Assembly: GCA_002422365.1 (NCBI GenBank)
Contig: DIUO01000010.1
Span: 12,236-76,235 of the forward strand
Origin: Proteobacteria bacterium UBA6156
GTDB lineage: Bacteria > Pseudomonadota > Alphaproteobacteria > UBA2136 > UBA6156
Direction of reading: 5' to 3'
Length of the DNA: 64,000 nucleotides
Positions 52,563 through 59,848 of this stretch are shown here, piece after piece. Every line of letters starts with the position of its first letter. The first letter of the stretch is position 1. The position numbers and the translations under genes are program-made. The notes beneath the pieces are model-generated. The model did no database searches. It had not been told where the DNA came from and saw only the letters and a list, made by a program, of their open reading frames with translations.

Positions 52563-53297
52563 ATGAACCCCACCGCCTCCATCCTCATCATCGGCAACGA
52601 AATCCTCTCCGGCCGCACCGTCGACACCAACATCAACCACATCGCCCGCCGCCTGACCGACCTCGGCATCACCCTGACAGAAGTCCGCATCGTGCGCGAC
52701 CGCGAAGCCGAAATCATCGCCGCCACCAACGCCCTGCGCAGCACTTACAGCTATGTGTTCACCACCGGCGGCATCGGCCCCACACACGACGACATCACCA
52801 TCCCCAGCATCGCCAAAGCCTTTGGCGTGGCGGTGGAGCGTAACCTGCAGGTAGAGAGCAAACTACGCGAGTACTACGCCGCCCGCGCCACCGCCGCCAG
52901 TATGCGGATGGCCGACTTCCCCGCAGGCGCCCGCGTGGTGTGGCACGGAGAACACTTCGCACCCGGCTGTATCATGGAGAACGTCATCATCCTCGCAGGC
53001 CAACCGCGGAATATGCAAGTAATGCTCGAAGCCGCGCTCCCCATGCTCCAGCAAGGCCAGCCCATGCACAGCAGGCAAATAGATGCCTGGGTGTTCGAAA
53101 GCCAAATCGCCGAAGGCCTGGAATCCGTCCAGAACCGCTTCCCGGAGGTCGACATCGGCAGCTACCCCTACCGCATAGAAGGCCGCGCCGGCACCGCCCT
53201 GGTGGCCCGCGGAGCCGACGCCACCAAGGTCGAAGCCGCCTTCGCCGCCATCACCGCGCTCCTGGAAGACCAAGGAGCCGACATCCGCGCCGCGTAA
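52563..53297 (+). CDS. CinA/MoeA-type molybdopterin-binding domain protein
   Basis: This 244-residue protein corresponds to the N-terminal domain of CinA. ASILIIGNEILSGRTVDTN opens it, and FTTGGIGPTHDDIT holds the nucleotide- or pterin-binding loop. AFGV and ILAGQPRNMQVML are also typical. The C-terminal PncC (NMN amidohydrolase) domain of full CinA is missing, as in several alphaproteobacteria. It is probably a nucleotide pyrophosphatase-like or pterin-binding protein. A GIY-YIG gene starts five bases after its stop. Confidence 0.85.
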   Translation: MNPTASILIIGNEILSGRTVDTNINHIARRLTDLGITLTEVRIVRDREAEIIAATNALRSTYSYVFTTGGIGPTHDDITIPSIAKAFGVAVERNLQVESKLREYYAARATAASMRMADFPAGARVVWHGEHFAPGCIMENVIILAGQPRNMQVMLEAALPMLQQGQPMHSRQIDAWVFESQIAEGLESVQNRFPEVDIGSYPYRIEGRAGTALVARGADATKVEAAFAAITALLEDQGADIRAA

Positions 53298-53302
53298 GTA
53301 AA

Positions 53303-53599
53303 ATGGATTATCATTATATCGTCTATTTGCTTGCCAGCGGCCCGTGCGGCTACCTCTATGTGGGTATTACCGATAACATTCTACGCCGTATGCACGAACA
53401 TCAAACCTTCGCGAATCCCCATTGCCATACAGCTCGCTATAATATTGTAAACTTGGTGTATTACGAAGTTTTCTCCAACGTAATGGAAGCCATAAAGCGA
53501 AAAAAACATCTCAAAAAATGGCGCCGTAACTGGAAGTTTAATCTGGTTGAAAAAACCAACCCAACCTGGCAAGACCTTACCCCATCGCTGCAAATCTAG
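53303..53599 (+). CDS. GIY-YIG nuclease family protein
   Basis: The 98-residue single-domain protein has YIVYLLASGPCGYLYVGITD, the GIY-YIG core, then an Arg-rich helix and LVYYEVFSNVMEAIKRKKHL. It ends with NPTWQDLTPS. It belongs to the same NPxWxDL group as the genes at 24199 and 48844. It is AT-richer than cinA. Beta-family repeats lie 67 bases downstream and also upstream of cinA. Confidence 0.9.
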   Translation: MDYHYIVYLLASGPCGYLYVGITDNILRRMHEHQTFANPHCHTARYNIVNLVYYEVFSNVMEAIKRKKHLKKWRRNWKFNLVEKTNPTWQDLTPSLQI

Positions 53600-53616
53600 C
53601 CTCCTAACCCTTGGGC

Positions 53617-53743
53617 ACCGGGGGGGCAGGGGGTCGCCAGACCCCCTGAAACAGCTTCGCTGTCATCCCGGAAGGTAGCAAAGCCAAAACGGGGTAGGGG
53701 CCCCCGTTTTGTGTCTTTGCTCCTGTCCGGGACAAGCCCTCTA
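53617..53743. repeat. Composite structured repeat, beta family copy 2
   Basis: Three hairpins follow in order: GGGGGT/ACCCCC, ACAGC-TTC-GCTGT, and a 67-bp nested stem (53666-53732). The nested stem has TCCCGGA/TCCGGGA, AGCAAAG/CTTTGCT and CAAAACGGGG/CCCCGTTTTG. The flanking CACCGGGGGG matches position 41. Confidence 0.85.
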
Positions 53744-53805
53744 CAAACTTAAACTTCAACTAAAGCGACACACTTCGCTTTATTCATTTTAACTCACCGT
53801 ACAAA

Positions 53806-53933
53806 ATTGCCAGGGGGCGAGGGGGTTTACCCCCTCATACAGCTCTGCTGTCATCCCGGAAGGTAGCAAAGCCAAAACGGGGTAGGAGCCCCCGTTTTGT
53901 GTCTTTGCTCCTGTCCGGGACAAGCCCTCTTCC
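53806..53933. repeat. Composite structured repeat, beta family copy 3
   Basis: The 67-bp stem (53854-53920) is identical to copy 2 except for one base (GGGG to GGAG near the tip). The first two hairpins differ in sequence yet pair: GGGGG-TTTA-CCCCC and ACAGC-TCT-GCTGT. Confidence 0.85.
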
Positions 53934-54087
53934 AGCACAGCGTAGAAAACTGAAGCTATTTCACATAGCCAAATGAAAATCGAAGACCAAACCAAAATTC
54001 TGCCTCCATGGCGGCGAAGGCCGCCATCCACGAATGAAGACTCCAGCCGAACCAATCACCTCGCCCATTGCCTCTGCTCTCATACCC

Positions 54088-54116
54088 ATAAAAAATGAAG
54101 GCCCCAAAGGGCCTCC
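54088..54116 (-). terminator. Terminator of the first leader-cassette gene
   Basis: AGGCCC and GGGCCT pair around CAAA, with a run of A on the + strand that gives the T-run for the - strand. Confidence 0.75.
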
Positions 54117-54140
54117 ACATTCGCAAATCAGAGCAGGGGC

Positions 54141-54401
54141 CTAGTCCCGCAACTCCTCATGGTCCCACCCGCCGCGCGGTTCCGTCACAGCCACTTGAGA
54201 TTCGGACTGCTTTTCCTCGTTATCTGTCGGCACAGGCGCAGGGAAATGCGAAAACCGCCCACTGCGCTCCGGCAAGTACACACTTGCAGCGCGAGGGCCT
54301 TCCGGCGCTTCAGCCTCCACCATGCCGTCATCCTCCTTGGCCGTCGGCGCTACAGTTTTGTCGCTGCCAAAAGCACGTTCACCGCTCACAAAGTAGCTCA
54401 T
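54141..54401 (-). CDS. Hypothetical acidic protein (leader cassette gene 1)
   Basis: The 86-residue protein is acidic, likely disordered and rich in Glu, Pro and Ser (KEDDGMVEAEAPEGPRAAS). It has no signal and no family. The start at 54401 follows the shared hairpin and a GGAGAGG ribosome binding site. The protein is unrelated in sequence to the next two products, although all three have the same promoter-leader. It has its own terminator. Confidence 0.55.
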   Translation of the reverse strand: MSYFVSGERAFGSDKTVAPTAKEDDGMVEAEAPEGPRAASVYLPERSGRFSHFPAPVPTDNEEKQSESQVAVTEPRGGWDHEELRD

Positions 54402-54611
54402 AGTCCTCTCCACAGGTTTCAGGTGGGTCTGGCCCACCGGTTACATTTTACTCTGGAAAATTTACTCAGAACTTAAACGCCGTGCACCAAACCAACCTGC
54501 TAAAAAGCAAAATACCAACGGTTGCCCCAAAATCGGGTGCGCATATCGGTACGGGTAGGTTTGTGCATCATTGCAAGGGTAAGTATAACCAGGCCGAACA
54601 TGGCCCTGCAA
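54402..54611 (-). promoter_or_regulatory. Promoter and leader cassette, copy 1
   Basis: On the - strand TTGCAG (+ strand 54606-54611), an 18-base spacer and TATACT (54582-54587) form a promoter. About 175 nt of leader follows, starting CCTTGCAATGATGCAC. It ends in the hairpin GGTGGG-CCAGA-CCCACC and TGAAACC-TGTGGAGAG before the ATG. Copies occur at 55044 and 55681. Confidence 0.7.
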
Positions 54612-54620
54612 GCAATAAAT

Positions 54621-54655
54621 TAAAAAAATCGGCCCCCGTTGCTAAAACGGGGGCC
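54621..54655 (-). terminator. Terminator of leader-cassette gene 2
   Basis: GGCCCCCGTT and AACGGGGGCC pair around GCTAA, with seven A on the + strand. Confidence 0.85.
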
Positions 54656-54680
54656 GGTTGCAGGGTCGGCGGCGCAGGCT

Positions 54681-55043
54681 TCAGTCAAAACACTCCGCAA
54701 GCTCCTGTGCCTTCGTCAGGGCCGTAACGACGCGGCTCTTCTCACGCTGGTTCAAGCCGCTCTTGTCCGCCTCCACCAGGCGCTCCAAAGTAGACCGATA
54801 CGCCTCCAGCGTCGCATCATCGCCCTTCACGCCGTAGCGCTGGCCAAGCGCCCGCCCCAGGCCTTGCAGCCGGGTAATCAGCTCTCGCAGCGCCACATCC
54901 TGCACATGTTTCACCATCACCCCGTTCAGGGCGCAGGCGGCGTTCCGGCGCTTAGCCCTCACTTCCTCTTGGGGCGTCATCGCTGCAGGCGCCTTGTCGG
55001 CAGGCGTCGTCATGCCAAACATGGTTATGCCAAACATAGTCAT
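54681..55043 (-). CDS. Hypothetical helical protein (leader cassette gene 2)
   Basis: The 120-residue protein is mostly helical and basic to neutral (QEEVRAKRRNAACALNGVMV; LREL, LERLVEADKSGLNQREK). An N-terminal MTMFGITMFGM repeat looks like a duplicated codon block. The start at 55043 is the ATG that matches the other two leaders; ORFs extend to 55094 through the hairpin. No family recognised. Confidence 0.55.
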   Translation of the reverse strand: MTMFGITMFGMTTPADKAPAAMTPQEEVRAKRRNAACALNGVMVKHVQDVALRELITRLQGLGRALGQRYGVKGDDATLEAYRSTLERLVEADKSGLNQREKSRVVTALTKAQELAECFD

Positions 55044-55269
55044 GGTTTGCTCCATGGGTTTCGGGTGGTCTGGCCACCCTGTTGATGATTTCATAAGATT
55101 TTTAAAACTCAGAACTCAGAAGCAAGGACACCAGACCAACCGTTAAAATACGGTTACCACCATAGTTACCACACCGGCATGTTTCAAAACATGCAGGGGG
55201 GTAGCCAGGCGGGTTGTCAGGTGCATCATTGCAAGTCCAAGTCTAACCAATTCAAACCCTCTGCTGCAA
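55044..55269 (-). promoter_or_regulatory. Promoter and leader cassette, copy 2
   Basis: TTGCAG (55264-55269) and TAGACT (55240-55245) lie 18 bases apart. The leader of about 190 nt starts with a TTGCAATGATGCACCTGAC segment. It ends in GGGTGG-CCAGA-CCACCC, then CGAAACCCATGGAGCAAACC and the ATG. Both hairpin arms differ from copy 1 in a compensating way. Confidence 0.7.
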
Positions 55270-55277
55270 GAGAAAAC

Positions 55278-55310
55278 TAAAAAAAGTGGCCGACCCCGTT
55301 AAGGTCGGCC
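55278..55310 (-). terminator. Terminator of leader-cassette gene 3
   Basis: GGCCGACC and GGTCGGCC pair around CCGTTAA, with eight A on the + strand. Confidence 0.85.
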
Positions 55311-55332
55311 ATCGGCACGTCGCAGGTCGGCT

Positions 55333-55680
55333 TCATAGCCAGGCCAAGGCATTAAACCCAACCGCCAACCGTATCACTTCGGCCAGCTGGTCGCGGTCAT
55401 ACGCACTTAGCGGTATGCACTTGTAGGCATATATCCTTATCAGGGCCTCGCGCCATTCCTGCAAAAGCAGGTGGTTGGCCGTGCCATGTTGGGCCTGGTA
55501 AGCATACACCCTATCGGCGCAGTACTTCAGCTGGAACACGTCCTGAATCAGCTCGTCATCATCCAGCACCAAGTACCGAAAATCCCTCAGTGCATGCCAG
55601 GCAACCAGCAGGGGCGGTGGGGCAGGTTCGTCGTCAGCCGCCGGGTGGGCGGTCTGGGCAGAAATAGCTACAACGTTCAC
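55333..55680 (-). CDS. Hypothetical protein (leader cassette gene 3)
   Basis: The 115-residue soluble protein is rich in Ala, Asp and Leu (LLVAWHALRDFRYLVLDDDE; RVYAYQAQHGTANHLLLQEW). It uses GTG as the start codon: the GTG at 55680 stands exactly where ATG stands in the other two cassettes. No family recognised. It has its own terminator and diverges from the transglutaminase-like gene. Confidence 0.55.
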   Translation of the reverse strand: MNVVAISAQTAHPAADDEPAPPPLLVAWHALRDFRYLVLDDDELIQDVFQLKYCADRVYAYQAQHGTANHLLLQEWREALIRIYAYKCIPLSAYDRDQLAEVIRLAVGFNALAWL

Positions 55681-55889
55681 GGTGTTTCTCCATAGGTTTC
55701 AGGTGGCTCGTGCCACCGTTGCGTTTGTTTCAAGAGAGATTAAATTTTCAAGAAGACTGCAAGGACCACGAACCAACCATTTAAAACGGCATACCTTTAA
55801 CCCGCTTCATGCAGGTCAAGGTCGTCATGGTGGTTGTCAGGTGCGCCATTGCAAGGTTAACTATAAAATAACCATGCCCCTGCCAACAA
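55681..55889 (-). promoter_or_regulatory. Promoter and leader cassette, copy 3
   Basis: TTGTTG (55884-55889) and TATAGT (55860-55865) lie 18 bases apart. The leader of about 173 nt carries CCTTGCAATGGCGCACCTGA at its 5' end and GGTGGC-ACGA-GCCACC plus TGAAACCTATGGAGA at its 3' end. The -35 lies inside the first codons of the divergent gene at 55874. Confidence 0.7.
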
Positions 55890-56863
55890 GAACATTCTGT
55901 ATTTTTTTAACCCTGCTGCTTGGGGGTGCGCTAGGCGTGGCGGCGCAGGCGCAAAATGCCACCGGCAACGGCTTCCAAACCGCCGCACGCGGCAACTGGC
56001 AAGAGTACGCCTATACATATACAAATGCCCAAAACCAGCCCCAACGCCTGTCATTCCGCCTGAATGCCGACGACATCGCCCTCGGCAGTGCCGAGTTCCG
56101 GGCATGGGACGACACCGCCGCCACCGCCGCAGCCGTCCAGGCCGTGCAAGCCCGCGCCAAGGCATTAGAAACCCCCACCCTCAAAGCCACCGTCAGCCCG
56201 TTGCGCCATGGCATGAGCATCCGCCTCACCGGCACCAACCTCACGGCCCAAAGCCCGCAGGTCAAGCACCTGAACGAGGCCCTCCACACCACCTACACCA
56301 CCAGCCTGCAAAGCTATGCCACCCGCAGCTACTACCGCGCCACGCTCGAAGGCGAGCACCGCGCCGTCATCCAGCCAGACCACCCCGCCATTGCCCGCCG
56401 CTACGTGGCGGCTATGCGCCCGGTGGCGCAGGCCATCCAGCAGCAGGTGCCGGGTGCAAGCCAATCGCCGCGCGCGTTCATCAACGCCGCACTCACCTGG
56501 TTGCAAAGCATCCCTTACGATGAACTGGAAAACCGCTACACCTCCAACGGCGCAGGCTTCCAAACACCCTACGGGCTTATAAATAGTAATGTCGGAGACT
56601 GCGACACCAAAGCCACCGCACTCGCCGCCCTCATCCGCGCCGCTTATCCCAGCCTGCCGCTCGCTATTGTCTATGTGCCCAACCACGCGTTTTTGGGCGT
56701 CGGCCTGCCCCAGGGGCCGAATGACTTCGCCCTCCAAACCCAGCACGGCACCTACGTGCTGGCCGACGCCACCGGCCCCGGCCTCGCCCCGCTTGGCTAC
56801 ATCGACCGCAAAACTCAAGCCAAAACCGGCGGCCGCAGTACCGAAGTCCTCCCCATCCCCTAA
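55874..56863 (+). CDS. Secreted transglutaminase-like protein
   Basis: The 329-residue product has a signal peptide (about residues 1-26, LLLGGALGVAAQAQ). A helical domain comes next, and then a transglutaminase-like core with Cys in NVGDCDTKATALAAL (near 243), His in VPNHAFLGV (near 275) and Asp in VLADATGPG (near 298). Periplasmic proteins of this fold act as cysteine proteases or cross-linking enzymes, sometimes on peptidoglycan. The substrate is unknown. Its first codons overlap the promoter of the divergent leader cassette. Confidence 0.7.
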   Translation: MPLPTRTFCIFLTLLLGGALGVAAQAQNATGNGFQTAARGNWQEYAYTYTNAQNQPQRLSFRLNADDIALGSAEFRAWDDTAATAAAVQAVQARAKALETPTLKATVSPLRHGMSIRLTGTNLTAQSPQVKHLNEALHTTYTTSLQSYATRSYYRATLEGEHRAVIQPDHPAIARRYVAAMRPVAQAIQQQVPGASQSPRAFINAALTWLQSIPYDELENRYTSNGAGFQTPYGLINSNVGDCDTKATALAALIRAAYPSLPLAIVYVPNHAFLGVGLPQGPNDFALQTQHGTYVLADATGPGLAPLGYIDRKTQAKTGGRSTEVLPIP

Positions 56864-56942
56864 AGGAGGCCGCGCTCTACTGCCTAATCCTTCATCACCT
56901 ACCTGTGTCTTTTTCGCACAAGCCGCATTTATCTGCTGGACA

Positions 56943-56970
56943 GCGCAAATTCGCACGCCTATATTTGTGC
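56943..56970 (+). promoter_or_regulatory. Inverted repeat upstream of recA
   Basis: GCGCAAAT (56943-56950) and ATTTGTGC (56963-56970) are near-perfect arms 35 bases before the recA ATG. The usual alphaproteobacterial SOS box, GTTC-N7-GTTC, is not seen here. It may be an operator of a different LexA type. Confidence 0.35.
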
Positions 56971-57004
56971 AGGAATCAAATCGAGACGACAGAAAGAGCT
57001 TTTC

Positions 57005-58090
57005 ATGGCTAAATCCACACCCGACAACGCCCAACAGCGCACCGACCCCGCCCGCGCCAAAGCGCTGGAAGCCGCCCTCCAGCAAATCGAACGCACCTTC
57101 GGCAAAGGCAGCATTCTGGCCCTGAACGGCGACGCCGTGCAGAAGGACATCGAAGTCATCAGCACCGGCTCTCTGGGGCTCGACCTCGCCCTCGGCGTCG
57201 GCGGCCTGCCCAAGGGCCGTATTATCGAAATTTTCGGCCCGGAAAGCAGCGGGAAAACCACCCTCACACTGCACGTGATAGCCGAGGCCCAGAAGGCTGG
57301 CGGCACCTGCGCATTTATCGATGCCGAACACGCACTGGACACCCAATACGCGCGCAAACTCGGCGTCAACCTCAGCAACCTGCTGGTCAGCCAGCCGGAT
57401 AACGGCGAGCAGGCCCTCGAAATCTGCAACACGCTCGTCGGCACGGGCGCAGTGGATGTAGTGGTGGTCGACAGCGTCGCCGCACTCACCCCGAAGGCCG
57501 AAATCGAAGGCGACATGGGCGACAGCCACGTCGGCCTGCAAGCCCGCCTTATGTCGCAGGCGCTGCGCAAGCTCACCGGCACGGTCAACCGCTCCAACAC
57601 CATGGTGATTTTCATCAACCAAATCCGCATGAAAATCGGCGTGATGTTCGGCAACCCAGAAACCACCACCGGCGGTAACGCGCTCAAGTTCTACAGCTCC
57701 GTGCGGCTCGATATCCGCCGCACCGGCGCCATCAAAGACAAAGAAGAAGTCACCGGCAACACCACCCGCGTCAAGGTGGTGAAGAACAAGGTTGCCCCGC
57801 CCTTCCGCGAGGCCATCTTCGACATCATGTACGGCGAAGGCATCTCCCTGACCGGCGAAATCATCGACCTCGGCGTTGCCCGCGGCGTGATAGAAAAAGC
57901 CGGTGCCTGGTTCTCCTACAAAGGCGAACGCATCGGCCAGGGCCGCGAGAACTCCAAACAGTTCCTGAAAGACAACCCCGCCATGATGAAAGCTATCGAG
58001 GCCGAAATCCGTGGCAAAGGCGCACCCGAAGCCACCTTCACGCCCACCTCCGCCGAGGAATCGGAAATCGACGAATCAGCCGCCGCCTAG
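57005..58090 (+). CDS. recA: Recombinase RecA
   Basis: The 361-residue protein has Walker A GPESSGKT (78-85), [14 protein letters not shown] (Walker B region and L1), [20 protein letters not shown] (L2) and an acidic tail ending in DESAAA. It catalyses strand exchange and stimulates LexA cleavage. recX follows, but a structured repeat and a GIY-YIG gene have come between them. Confidence 0.98.
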   Translation: MAKSTPDNAQQRTDPARAKALEAALQQIERTFGKGSILALNGDAVQKDIEVISTGSLGLDLALGVGGLPKGRIIEIFGPESSGKTTLTLHVIAEAQKAGGTCAFIDAEHALDTQYARKLGVNLSNLLVSQPDNGEQALEICNTLVGTGAVDVVVVDSVAALTPKAEIEGDMGDSHVGLQARLMSQALRKLTGTVNRSNTMVIFINQIRMKIGVMFGNPETTTGGNALKFYSSVRLDIRRTGAIKDKEEVTGNTTRVKVVKNKVAPPFREAIFDIMYGEGISLTGEIIDLGVARGVIEKAGAWFSYKGERIGQGRENSKQFLKDNPAMMKAIEAEIRGKGAPEATFTPTSAEESEIDESAAA

Positions 58091-58220
58091 ATTCGTCCAA
58101 AAATCTCTTGATTTTTGGTAACGAATCTTGGCGCCTCGCCGTCGCCGCCCGCGCAGCCTGCCCGAAAGGGCAGGCCAGACGGAGCGGCAAGGCGGGAGGA
58201 TATCGAAATAAAAACAAAAG
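58091..58220. repeat. Divergent structured repeat between recA and GIY-YIG gene
   Basis: GATTCGT, CAAAAATC, GATTTTTG and ACGAATC form an interrupted stem. A perfect GCCTGCCC-GAAA-GGGCAGGC hairpin sits between CCTCGCC-like arms. GGATATCGAAATA at the end resembles the alpha-family GATCTCGAATATA ending. Probably a distant alpha copy. Confidence 0.55.
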
Positions 58221-58223
58221 AAA

Positions 58224-58505
58224 ATGCACCACGTCTACATCCTTAAATCGCAAATTGCGCCCAAAGTGTATGTGGGAGAAACCGGCAACCTTCCCGAAGA
58301 TCGCCTCGACGACCATAATAAAGGTAAAGACGCAGATGCTTACACACGCCGTTACCGTCCATGGACTCTCGTGAGCTGCATACGGGTAGAGAATAAATTC
58401 CAAGCTCTTAAGTTGGAATCCTATCTCAAGTCAGGGGCAGGCCGTGCGTTCTTAAGCAAATATCTTCTCCCTGCAATCCACGCGGATGAGCCTCATGCAA
58501 ACTAA
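58224..58505 (+). CDS. GIY-YIG nuclease family protein
   Basis: The 93-residue single-domain protein has HHVYILKSQIAPKVYVGETG, with YVG motif and Asn, then TRRYRPWTLVSCIRVENKFQ, KLESYLKSG and an Ala/Lys helix. It is from a different branch than the three NPxWxDL members and lacks that ending. Its last 20 bases overlap the recX start. A divergent repeat ends four bases before its ATG. Confidence 0.88.
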   Translation: MHHVYILKSQIAPKVYVGETGNLPEDRLDDHNKGKDADAYTRRYRPWTLVSCIRVENKFQALKLESYLKSGAGRAFLSKYLLPAIHADEPHAN

Positions 58506-59037
58506 ATCCTCCAAACCCCTCAAACCCCTCAAACCCATAACAGACTACGCCCTCGCCATAATAGCCCGGCGCGAGCACTCCACCACCGAACTCCGCCGCA
58601 AACTGGCCCAAAAAGGCTACCCGAAAACCGAAGTCGCCGAACTCCTGGCCCAGTTCACCGAACGCAATTACCTCAACGACACCCGCTACGCCCAAGCCCG
58701 CGCGCGCACCCGGGCAGAAGGCAGCAAATGGGGACAGGGGCGCATCAAGCAAGAGCTCGCGCAAAACGGTATCGAAAAATCCACAACTGCCGAGGCACTG
58801 GACGTCGTCTCCGAACACCACGACTGGTTTGCCGCCGCTACCAACCTGCTGCGCCGCCGCTTTCCCAAACCTCTCCCCACCTGGCAAGACCTCGACCCCG
58901 GCCCAAACAAACAAGACGCCCTGAAAGACCTCCAGAAAGAAAAAGCCCGCCGCCTCAACTTCCTCCTCCGTCGCGGCTTCTCCATGCAACAGGCCCTCCA
59001 CGCCCTGGGCATAACAGAAAACGAGGTATCTGCCTAA
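58486..59037 (+). CDS. recX: Regulatory protein RecX
   Basis: The 183-residue protein has the three-helix repeats of RecX: ALAIIARREHSTTELRRKLA, LAQFTERNYLNDTRYAQARA, and a C-terminal LLRRGFSMQQALHALG. RecX caps RecA filaments. The first residues (KPLKPLKP) are encoded by a nine-base repeat (58506-58542). The start at 58486 overlaps the GIY-YIG gene; ATG 58495 is possible. Confidence 0.85.
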   Translation: MSLMQTKSSKPLKPLKPITDYALAIIARREHSTTELRRKLAQKGYPKTEVAELLAQFTERNYLNDTRYAQARARTRAEGSKWGQGRIKQELAQNGIEKSTTAEALDVVSEHHDWFAAATNLLRRRFPKPLPTWQDLDPGPNKQDALKDLQKEKARRLNFLLRRGFSMQQALHALGITENEVSA

Positions 59038-59091
59038 AAGTGCGGCCTCCACCCTTGCCCTTCCGCTAGTATACGTTATTATCCGGCCCTC

Positions 59092-59844
59092 ATGGCGCTT
59101 ATCTCCGCATCCAACCTCACCAAAACCTTCCCCGGCGTAGGCGGTCCCGTCACCGCCATCCAGGGGCTTAATTTTCAGGTGAATGCCGGAGAAATCGTGG
59201 GCCTCATGGGCCCCAACGGCGCCGGTAAAAGCACCACCATGCGCCTGCTGGCGGGCTATCTGCCCGCCACCTCCGGCGCGGCGGTCATCAATGGCCACCC
59301 CTTGGCCAGCCACGCCTTACAGGCCAAGCAAAATCTGGGATATCTGCCCGAGGTCCCCCCGCAAGAAGACGACCTCACCCCCCACAATCTGCTGGCCTTC
59401 CACGCCGGGGCCCACGGCCTGCCCAACGTGGCGCACAGCATTCTCTCTACCGCCAAGCTCACCCGCTGCGCCGCCTACCTGCACCGCCCCATGGCGCAGC
59501 TCTCCAAGGGCATGAAGCAACGCGTCCACCTCGCCTGCGCCCTCATCCACAACCCGCCTGTGCTGTTGCTCGATGAACCCACCGACGGCCTCGACCCCAA
59601 CCAAAAGCACGAACTCCGCCTCATGCTCAAAAAGCTGGCCCAACCCACCGCCACCAGCCCCGGCAAAGCAATCCTCGTCAGCACGCACTTGCTGGAAGAA
59701 GCCGAAAGCCTCCTCACCCGCATCCTCATTCTCCACCGGGGGCAAATACTGCTGGATACCACCCCGCAAGACCTCGCCCAACAGGGCAGGGGAGACATGG
59801 GCCTGGCCTTCCGCGTGCTCACCACCAACCGTGCCGGAGAATAA
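59092..59844 (+). CDS. ABC transporter ATP-binding protein (GldA/NatA type)
   Basis: The 250-residue ATPase has Walker A GPNGAGKS (40-47), a Q-loop in YLPEVPPQ, signature LSKGMKQRV and Walker B VLLLDEPTDGLDP. GldA-like ATPases work with a membrane partner and an extracytoplasmic GldG-type protein. Here both are fused in the next gene, which begins five bases downstream. Confidence 0.9.
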   Translation: MALISASNLTKTFPGVGGPVTAIQGLNFQVNAGEIVGLMGPNGAGKSTTMRLLAGYLPATSGAAVINGHPLASHALQAKQNLGYLPEVPPQEDDLTPHNLLAFHAGAHGLPNVAHSILSTAKLTRCAAYLHRPMAQLSKGMKQRVHLACALIHNPPVLLLDEPTDGLDPNQKHELRLMLKKLAQPTATSPGKAILVSTHLLEEAESLLTRILILHRGQILLDTTPQDLAQQGRGDMGLAFRVLTTNRAGE

Positions 59845-59848
59845 AGCC

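Larger units (their letters stand above)
53600..54140. other. Repeat-filled intergenic region
   Basis: There is no supported gene in 541 bases. It holds two composite beta-family repeats 188 bases apart, a small perfect palindrome (ATGGCGGC-GAAG-GCCGCCAT, about 54008-54027) of the widespread proteobacterial REP type, and the terminator of the gene at 54141. An ORF on the - strand (53789-54055) runs through the repeat and is not credible. Confidence 0.7.

Noticed and set aside
53789..54055. 88-codon ORF on the - strand
   Set aside because: It reads through the beta-family repeat and has no ribosome binding site or coding bias.
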